Part shown: positions 44,695 to 51,362 of the stretch, one piece after another
How the letters are laid out: every line of letters starts with the position of its first letter
How positions within the stretch are numbered: the stretch's first letter is position 1
Origin: Cytidiella melzeri
Taxonomy: Eukaryota; Basidiomycota; Agaricomycetes; Polyporales; Irpicaceae
DNA length: 51,362 bases
NCBI GenBank assembly: GCA_022592445.1
Contig: JABYQR010000320.1
Coordinates: 1-51,362, forward strand
Direction of reading: 5' to 3'
The notes under the pieces: model-generated
Seen by the model: the letters and a program-made list of their open reading frames with translations, nothing else
What the model was told of the DNA's origin: nothing
Database searches by the model: none
Made by a program: the position numbers and the translations under genes

Positions 44695-45168
44695 TCACGG
44701 TAATGAGACGTCGTGAGAGTTATCACGGATGAGCTGAGTAGGACACCGTTGACAAGATAATCGTAAACGCCCGTGGTCATTCTTGCGTATCTTTACTGGG
44801 CTATTCACTCTATTTGCACACAAGACATTGTTGAATTCGATGCAATTTACAGCAAAGGAGAGAATATAGTACAACAATTGATAGCTAAGAACCACTTCGA
44901 CAAGCACGATGAGTACAAACAAGGACCACAGTTCGCATCCGTACGCAGTGGGGAGGGCATAAGCTAACAAGCAAAGCCCAACAATGAGCGCGAGCCTCGT
45001 AAACGCAGCCGTCAAAGGTCCCATGCGCACACCAAGATCCCGCGCGGTCAGCACGGACACAAGAGTGAACGTTACTGCCTCGTCGAGGTGGACAAGTGCA
45101 ACCTCCCCTAAAGCCATCGTACGCGCTATTCCGTTATGACGACCTGTCAGACTCGCGTGTACGATCAC
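44695..45168 (-). CDS. Hydrophobic membrane-protein-like frame, right copy (uninterrupted)
   Basis: An open frame of 157 codons with two strongly hydrophobic parts: LALIVGLCLLAYALPTAYG and LWSLFVLIVLVEVVLSY followed by LLYYILSFAVNCI. A likely start is the internal MALGEVALVHLDEAVTF. The left copy has a one-base loss and a 30-bp insertion (GAACATCCTGTC.. on the minus strand) here. No family recognised; it may be one exon of a larger membrane protein rather than a complete gene. Confidence 0.35.
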   Translation of the reverse strand: MIVHASLTGRHNGIARTMALGEVALVHLDEAVTFTLVSVLTARDLGVRMGPLTAAFTRLALIVGLCLLAYALPTAYGCELWSLFVLIVLVEVVLSYQLLYYILSFAVNCIEFNNVLCANRVNSPVKIRKNDHGRLRLSCQRCPTQLIRDNSHDVSLP

Positions 45169-45560
45169 AACCTCTGTTATCCTGCGTAATTTATGTCTAT
45201 CCGGTCGCTGTGACCATTGCGCTCCTTGTCGAGATCACGCTTGGGTTCGAGAGGCGTCCGTAGACTCAGTCTGTAGTCCTCGTCGACGCCCATCTTGCTT
45301 GAGGATCCGTAGAGATCGGCTGCGGTTGGCCAGGAGTGTCTCCAAGCCTCACGGCTTTTGCTTTGAGAGCGGTCGCCTTTGGAGTGCTGAGGAACAGAGC
45401 TCGAGGGTGAAGATGCGGACAGACCCGGCTTTCTGAGTGCGCCCACCCACACTCGGAATCTCCAGTATTACAGACTCACCGTCAAAATCCTGCCCATCCT
45501 TATTTCTCGAATTGTCACTAGATAGTTGTGAATAGCTTCTGCACAAGGACGATGAACAAC

Positions 45561-45806
45561 TTACGCCAAAGATTTGATGATCTGGCGCGCTTGTGATGCA
45601 CATACACGCCGTGAGTTTTGTGTGTTCCTGCGAACGGTTTCAACACAACTCTCTCTAGTTGTTAAAGACTCTATGCAGAGAGCGGCGAAGATGAAAAGGC
45701 CGGACGCCTTTGCCGCGAGTGTATCTATGTCCGCCTCTCTAGGCCAGTCAATGGGCAGGTGGAGGTCGCTACATCTTGGGCGAGCAGCCGGGTCGTTGAG
45801 CTTCAC
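45561..45806 (-). pseudogene. NACHT-domain fragment of a second NLR, right copy
   Basis: Matches the left relic (12351-12626) with few substitutions: VKLNDPAARPRCSDLHLP and READIDTLAAKASGLFIFAA. The upstream METhionine-containing part is interrupted here (TACTATCTCG in place of TTCCATCTCG). It is a fragment only, with no Walker motifs nearby. Confidence 0.72.
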
Positions 45807-46203
45807 CTGCAGGAATAGCCTGATGGAGGCTACTATCTCGAAGCCGACTGTGTCGATACCTTGAGATTTCCGTCCAACATACTGGGTTGCTCATCGACGT
45901 CGGAATCACGTCTGCGCTTTGCAAGGTAAAGATAGTTCTTTACCCTGAATGTGCAAGTCCAAGGGTGAAGCACATACGTCAGAAAACAGCAGGGATGAGA
46001 CTTACAGCCAGCATCCCAATGAACAGTCGGAGAGAACACCAAGGGGCTGGACGTGCCAGAGCGTGTACGATGTGGCAGCTGGAAAGGCGTCCTAGTGAGG
46101 TTCGAGAGATATGCTAAACGCAGCGAGGAGAGTGGACAACGCAGAGAAAGGAAGATTGTGACTGGAAGCAGTTTGAAGACGAGCCTTGCACACCCGAGCA
46201 ACT

Positions 46204-47218
46204 CTATGCGAGCGGCAGATCAAACTTGAAAGGTGAATCAGCAAAATAAGACGGATGCTTTGTGAGAACAGGATGGACGCACCACTGTTCACTGAGCGTT
46301 CCGACCTCCATTGTATGAGAGGCTCTAGTCACCGCAGCGAGCGCACAACCTTCTTCATCTAGCATGTCCTGTCCGACGTAGAATCCCTCGTCTTTTCCTA
46401 AAACCCCTGCCCTCGCTTCGTGAGTGCCGACGTGTTTGAGAATAACGCCGTGGACGACGAAGGGTAGAGTTAGCATCACCAGCAGGGCCAGCAAAGAGAG
46501 AGGGTCGGTTGCGGTCCGTGTGTTGCATGGGTAGGTTCGTAAGTGCGCGACCTAGTCGATGGTCATGGGTCTTGTAACACATAAGTGTCGAGAACGTTGA
46601 GGCTCGGACATGAGAGTGACGGCAGCGAGTTATGTTGGTGAACGCTTGTGCAAACCTTGTTTAGAGCAATCTCTTCGCGATCTTTAGCGACGCTCTATCA
46701 CTCGTCCAAATTGCCTCAGTCTCAGCGCGGACTTCATCTCTGTAAATACTCCCGACTTTAACAGCTCAGCGAAGGGCCACGGCCATTGCATAATGTTCAG
46801 GGGACGACACACAGGTCTCCGTCTCGATGACAATCATCCTCGTCGCGCTCAGCTCCTTTCTCGTCGATTAAAGCCTCATGTTCTGATACGGCCGGACACG
46901 GCAAACCTCCACCCATACGTCTCTCCCATATCTTCAATGCCATACCTCTAAAGTTCACCGCGTGAGTCTCGCCCTCCCATGGAGCACCGAGATGATGGAG
47001 AGCACAACAGATAGACATGGATATGGAATCGGACAGCGTATGGAGTTCTCCAAATTCTCGACATAGTGGACGGGACATCGGTGGTAGAGTCCTATCGCGT
47101 GTCTCTATTTTGATCGTGTTCACTGAGAGCGAGGATAGGATGAGAGCCGGTGAAACGCGCGAATGAACGAGGAGAGTACCGAGGCGTGTGGGCAGTCGAG
47201 CAAACCTGATATTTCCAA
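46204..47218. other. Unresolved right-copy sequence upstream of the NACHT relic
   Basis: 46204-46494 and 46797-47123 (minus) are open frames shared with the left copy (13004-13294, 13566-13886), the first with a hydrophobic start LALLVMLTLPFVVHG. The right copy has a roughly 30-bp insertion near 46900-46935 relative to the left. I cannot assign a product. Confidence 0.3.
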
Positions 47219-48134
47219 CTGTATTGGTCCGGCGGCCTCAGCGCGGTGGCGTTGCTCGGCTGCAGGTCGGGGTGGCGGACACGGAAACGATGGAGGGCTG
47301 AGTGCTTGGGGACGAGGGACGTTGCAATGGCAGCGTAGCATTCAAGATGCTCGATGTGGTCACACGATGACTGCTCCTTATACCCGTAAACCTGTTTTCT
47401 TTCAAGCTGAAACCGTAATAGTGGTCGACCGAACTGTTCCAAATGCGCTAGTTCCTCGCAAACTGCTGCTACGAGTTTTGACTCGGTGCTTTCTCTACAC
47501 TTTCGATTAGTTCCAAAAATTCAACGAAAGAAAAGGGAGGAGTTGCGTACAAGGCCCCCTGACCAAGTCGAGCCGCGACCTCCTTCAGTACAGTATCCGA
47601 CCCAGAAGTGCTCATCGACGAGTGAGATAACCGTCCTTGGCGGCTTCTCCAGGTTGCTACTATGATAGATGCTTCCACGAGCGGGGAACGGAACGGACAT
47701 TGAGGGAGATTCGGGCTGAACAAGGCGACGCAAGACCGGAGCAAAATTGAGTGCTTCGAACTCCGTTGATGAGCTAAGTACCTCTCATAAACTGCGCAGC
47801 CAGCCGTAACAAGCTATGACGTCTTCAAGCGCTCTATCAGCTTGCGTGCTTCCACTTCCTTCAAGCGCCTTCTGCTTCCCTGCTCGCTGTTGGCCCGCCC
47901 TCTCTGCCTGGAATGGCTCTGCAGCGCTGTTCCGCCCATAACCCTATTTATCGTTTGTTGTAACAATATTCATTCATAATTACAATATTGCTTCTCTCTC
48001 CGCAGGAACTATAGGAACTATGCACGGTGGGTTCCTGCGAGGATTTGCAACGTATGGTCGTGAACTAACATATCCCCCCTCCCCTCGCCGCGTGGTGCCC
48101 GTTGTCGCCGTGGTAAAACGATCACGCTACAGCC
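47219..48134. other. Unique flank beyond the duplication; weak minus-strand exon candidate
   Basis: There is no recognisable gene. A minus-strand frame from ATG 47615 (MSTSGSDTVLKEVAARLGQG, then LYATPPFSFVEFLELIESV) is well composed and could be the first exon of the unresolved minus-strand gene whose downstream part lies in the duplicated block. If so, the left copy lost its 5' end at the border. The rest (47640-48130) is featureless promoter-like sequence of the next gene. Confidence 0.3.
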
Positions 48135-48142
48135 TATAAATA
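48135..48142 (+). promoter_or_regulatory. TATA box of the 48267 gene
   Basis: TATAAATA lies 132 bp upstream of the ATG at 48267, followed by a leader with the 19-bp tandem repeat. Position and sequence fit a core promoter; the transcription start was not determined. Confidence 0.6.
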
Positions 48143-48174
48143 CGGCTTTGCACGACCTACACAGCCTGAGACTC

Positions 48175-48250
48175 CAGCACCCACCGCGACCACCAGCACC
48201 CACCGCGACCACCAGCACCCACCGCGACCACCAGCACCCACCGCGACCAC
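48175..48250 (+). repeat. Minisatellite, 4 x 19 bp, in 5' leader
   Basis: Four perfect head-to-tail copies of CAGCACCCACCGCGACCAC (48175-48193, 48194-48212, 48213-48231, 48232-48250), ending 16 bp before the start codon. The unit is not a multiple of three and lies outside the coding frame, so copy-number change would only alter the leader. Confidence 0.97.
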
Positions 48251-48266
48251 CATCTAACTCTCCGCC

Positions 48267-49790
48267 ATGCCCATTCACTCCCAGTTGGTGTTGCCGCCCC
48301 ATGCTTCCCTTCCCATTCCCAACGATGCGGAGGCCAACATCTCCCACTTCAACAAGATGCTCCGCAAGGCATCCACCCTTGTGTCATTCCAACTAGAGGT
48401 CCTACCGCGCCTGGGTGAAATGTCCTAGTAAGTCAACAACGCTGTGTTTCTATTAGTTCTGCTCATGCTATCCGTTATTCAGCCCTATTGACGAGGAGGG
48501 AGTTCTCGTTCCCTTAACGTTTGAGGGACTCACTAGCTACGCCCGCACGCATGTTTTTCTAGAGCACATGTCGTGCTTTTGCCCTCTCCGTACGGGCATA
48601 TTCGTTTCGCCCAAGGTCATCCGCCCTAAGGCCGACCCTGCGAAGGTATTCATTGGGTGTTTCCAATGGGCAGGGCCCGGCACGGGCTGTGGATATTTCA
48701 GTGAGTGCCTCTTTCCACCAACGACATTCACCTATGGTTAACTATGCATCAAAAGTGGACCTACAGCAGTCCCTTGGTGACAAGCTACACCTGCAGCGGA
48801 CGAAGATGTACAAACGCAAGGCCCTCGATCAAAGTAAGTACATCTGCTGCGGTTTACTGTTCACTCACAGCTGATACAATATACTTGAGACCAAGTACTC
48901 GACACTAAGAACACGTATGCCGTGTTACACCGCGACTCCGCTGTCCCTCCTCTTCATCCCGCTTGGGACGCAAGTGTCAATGAAGGTACACTCACCTGTT
49001 TACTACTGTCCAAACAAAATTAACCAACAATCGATACTACAGAGGCATTCGACAGAATGCTCGCTCAATCTGCAGAGCAGCCGGAAGTTGTCGAACCGCC
49101 TCGCTTCAGCGCTCCGCGCACCCCTGCCCGACCGTCAATGCAAGCTGGCATGCCAGTCGCTGGTGAGGCCAATGACCAGATGTTCATGGCTTGTAAGTTG
49201 TATAAAAACCACTGGCAGCTGATACTCACATTGAATTAGTTGTCTCTCCGGGCTTTGTGTCGGAAACTCGCCGTTTGATCGAGCCCGTCACCGATCTATC
49301 CATGACACCGATCCACTCTATGCCCACTCCCACCTGGGATGAGACCGTGAATGTGTTGCAGTCGCTCATATCCGATCCCAAGGGAGTTCCTTTCGATAAG
49401 TTCATGCGTGTCATTGCCTCCTGTACTCGCTGCGACAACACACTTGGACTGTGCGCTTTTGAGGCACATTCATGTGTTGTAGAGGCAAAAGAGTGGGCTG
49501 ACATTGTACGGGAGGCTGACAGATTGTTTCCCGCATCACTGCTACCATCGACAGAGGACTCGCCACCGTCCTCGCCGCTATCATTGCCACCTTCCTCGCC
49601 TCCTACTGCATCCTCATCCCCTCCAATCACTCCCTCGAAGGTCATGCGCTCCTCACCATCTCCGGAGGTCACAGCGACTAGCAGCCTTGGTAAGCGATTC
49701 CGCAAAACACTGGAGAAGAACGAGAAACATGCGCGGGTGAAGCTGGAGATTGAAGACCCCGCCACAATCATCTTTGACGTAGACGCGTAG
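48267..49790 (+). CDS. Intact six-exon gene with GRF-like zinc-finger motif
   Basis: Exons 48267-48427, 48483-48700, 48756-48833, 48896-48985, 49043-49192 and 49240-49790 join in phase to 415 residues. All introns are GT..AG and 55-62 nt, except the 47-nt last one. Exon 2 has CFCPLRTGIF..SPK.. followed by KVFIGCFQWAGPGTGCGYF. The spacing of C-x-C, an aromatic-x-x-C, and C-x-(Y/F)-F resembles a GRF zinc finger, a nucleic-acid-binding module of some topoisomerases and nucleases; this is my reading, not a confirmed match. Later parts include NTYAVLHRDSAVPPLHPAWD and a Cys-containing segment (SCTRCDNTLGLCAFEAH). A Ser/Pro-rich linker and a basic stretch GKRFRKTLEKNEKHARVKLE precede the end. No enzyme domain is seen. 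It has no frame lesion, unlike most neighbours, so it is probably expressed. Confidence 0.75.
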
Positions 49791-50061
49791 CTGCCGGAGG
49801 ACAGAAAGGTGGTTGGTGGGCTGCTCTCCTCTTCTTGAAATTCGTCTCGAAACATATTGTAGCACGACTCGCACCAATGTACCGTTGAACATGAGCACAT
49901 ATACATAAAATGAAGTACTCGCTTTCTTGTTATACCGCGGTCAGGTTCTTTGCTTATTAGTTTGTCCAACCAAACGTCCTGTCACGTCAGGTAAATAATC
50001 AAAATAAGATTGTACATCATATCGTAAAGCAAAATGGAGGACATGACGATGAAGCGCGAAG

Positions 50062-51362
50062 TTACATTGCAGCGGGTAAGGCATGACCTGAGAGTTCACC
50101 AATGTTCGTCAGCACGTTCGTCTTTGCAGCCTTCCTATGAGGCAACGTCCGGCGCCATTCTTGAGCGGTTTTGGGCTGGACTTTACCGTCCAGTATCGCC
50201 TTGCGATGGTTCACGAAGAACTGCTCATTCCTGGCACTCCAGTAGTCGAGGTCCACCCCCGATTGCGACCATGTCGTTACAGTTGGCCACCACGACCGAT
50301 ACGCAGTACCCGAAGGGCCATTCTCGGGGTGTTCTGAGATATAATCAGCATTGTAATTTGTCCAAGAAACATGGTACTTACCCGGCATGACCCTGTACAC
50401 TCCGCAGATCACATCCTCTTGATGTGGCGATAATTCATCGTCCACATAGTCCAAGCCGTCTAGTCGACGATGGTTACTCTGAGTTTGGAACCCACTCGGA
50501 CCGTCGTATACCGCTGAATCGTCTGCATAGGCGTCACGGGCCAGTCACCACAGCAAGCCGCCCCGTAACAAGGCAGCGCGACCCTGAACATTTTGATGAC
50601 CTCCTCTCGATATTCGAGGTAGTCCTCATAGTCCGCAATCGTGAACTTGTGACGATGCTCGATGAGTCCGAGCCCTAACGGTACCAGGTTGAAATAAGAG
50701 GGCATCGGGGGAGTTGGCTGAAGCACCGTTGGGTCCGCGATTGACTGAAGTGTGTTGAAGGGCACTCCCCATCTGAGCAATGCGCCAGTCACATCATCCA
50801 ACGAGGGACCAACCCCGGATCGTAGGAGGTGGTTCACGGTGACAGGGTCGGCCAGGCAAAGGGAGTATGACACATCGTTGGCCTGTGGATCCCGAGCGTA
50901 CACAAAGTACCGATGGTGTTGCTCGTTGTCCATTACAGTCCGAACAATCAGGTTGTTCTGACGGTGCAGCGGATGTCCTAGGGCAGTACCGGGCACAAGA
51001 TCCGTGAGCGTGGGTGGCGCATTACAAAGTCGCTCGGTTTGGCCTCGAGGTATGAAAAGAGTTCACACATTGGTGTGCGATACCCAGGACCGACCTTCTC
51101 GTTGATGATCCCCATGAACTTGTAGATCTCTTTTTCTCGCGGCGTTGCCTCTTCATCCACGTCGACCGTCACCGCTGCGGATGTGAGTATGCCGTAGCGA
51201 TAGCTCAGAGCCTGGTCGAATGCAATGCCTTTCCTCTGCAACAACTCGGGTGCACCAGACTGGGGCATTTGAGTGGATGAGGATGTACTTCCACTGGTGG
51301 AAGCAATCGGCTGCGGAGCCAGGGGTGGGGTGCGAGGTCGACGTCGAGGAGAGCGAGAACGA
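50062..51362 (-). pseudogene. Mushroom orphan gene, 5' end outside window, two frame breaks
   Basis: Three minus-strand frames form one protein. The first is ..REKEIYKFMGIINEKVGPGY..FSYLEAKPSDFV. The second is APPTLTDLVPGTALGHPL..NNLIVRTVMDNEQHHRYFVY, LADPVTVNHLLRSGVGPSL, RWGVPFNTLQ and CYGAACCGDWPVTP up to VGSKLRVTIVD. The third is GLDYVDDELSPHQEDVICGVYRV, then WWPTVTTWSQSGVDLDYW to the stop at 50062. I recall the EDxICGVY..WWPxxxxWxxSG pattern from a widespread, uncharacterised Agaricomycete family. One base is missing near 51025 (DFV/NAPP), and five extra bases (TAGAC) near 50460 introduce a stop between TIVD and GLDY. Upstream sequence to 51362 is Ser/Pro/Arg-rich and continues out of the window. 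The function is unknown. Confidence 0.6.

Larger units (their letters stand above)
37725..47218. repeat. Segmental duplication, right copy
   Basis: Direct-orientation partner of 4310-13980, with all landmarks in the same order. The tract 41945-47218 is near-identical to 8697-13980, while 37725-41944 is progressively more diverged. The end at 47218 is abrupt: after ATATTTCCAACT this copy continues GTATTGGTCCGG, the left copy ATTGCAGGG. The two copies are 23.7 kb apart with the mobile-element cluster between them. Confidence 0.9.

Noticed and set aside
48175..48250. CRISPR-like regular repeat
   Set aside because: Units are directly adjacent with no spacers; it is a minisatellite in a eukaryotic leader.

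Overview
The window is fungal, most likely from a mushroom-forming basidiomycete (Agaricomycetes). Coding regions are broken by many short introns (about 45-65 nt, GT..AG). The gene families are typical of that group: NACHT-WD40 proteins, a chromodomain Ty3/gypsy element, a Ty1/copia element, a PIF/Harbinger transposon, and several orphan families I recall from mushroom genomes. There is no sign of bacterial organisation, rRNA, CRISPR or operons. All identifications come from reading the sequence; no search was run.

Layout. 1-1.35 kb: the 3' half of a broken COP9 signalosome subunit 3 (CSN3) gene with an internal tandem duplication. About 4.3-14.0 kb and 37.7-47.2 kb: two direct copies of a 9.5-9.7 kb segmental duplication. 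Each copy carries a large minus-strand NACHT-WD40 (NLR-like) gene, a fragment of a second NACHT gene and unidentified membrane-protein-like segments. 14.0-16.4 kb: short repeats, a 762-bp TA-flanked element with terminal inverted repeats (TIRs), and a long inverted repeat. 16.4-23.4 kb: a Ty1/copia element with a PIF/Harbinger transposon inside its integrase. The far end of that insertion is an 88-bp-arm hairpin, after which the copia reverse transcriptase resumes. 23.4-36.8 kb: a minus-strand pair of orphan genes, one of them a DDE-transposase-like protein. That gene lost its 3' end at the copia border and is split in a coding exon by a complete 7.8-kb Ty3/gypsy chromovirus (identical-length 757-bp LTRs, 5-bp target duplication GGTTG). 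37.0-37.7 kb: a second TA-flanked TIR element. 47.2-51.4 kb: beyond the duplication, an apparently intact six-exon gene with a GRF-like zinc-finger motif, then a minus-strand orphan gene with two frame breaks that runs off the window.

How it fits together. This looks like a repeat-rich accessory locus. An NLR-like gene pair brackets nested mobile elements, and almost every gene except the Harbinger transposase and the 48.3-49.8 kb gene carries a stop or frameshift. The order of events can be read: the DDE-like gene came first, the copia border removed its 3' end, Harbinger landed in copia, and the gypsy element inserted recently (about 1.2% LTR divergence by eye). The two NLR copies are almost identical from the middle of the NACHT exon upstream but clearly diverged downstream through the WD40 repeats. 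That implies a recent conversion or re-duplication tract on an older duplication. Several frame breaks are single-base losses, so assembly indels must be excluded before calling everything dead.
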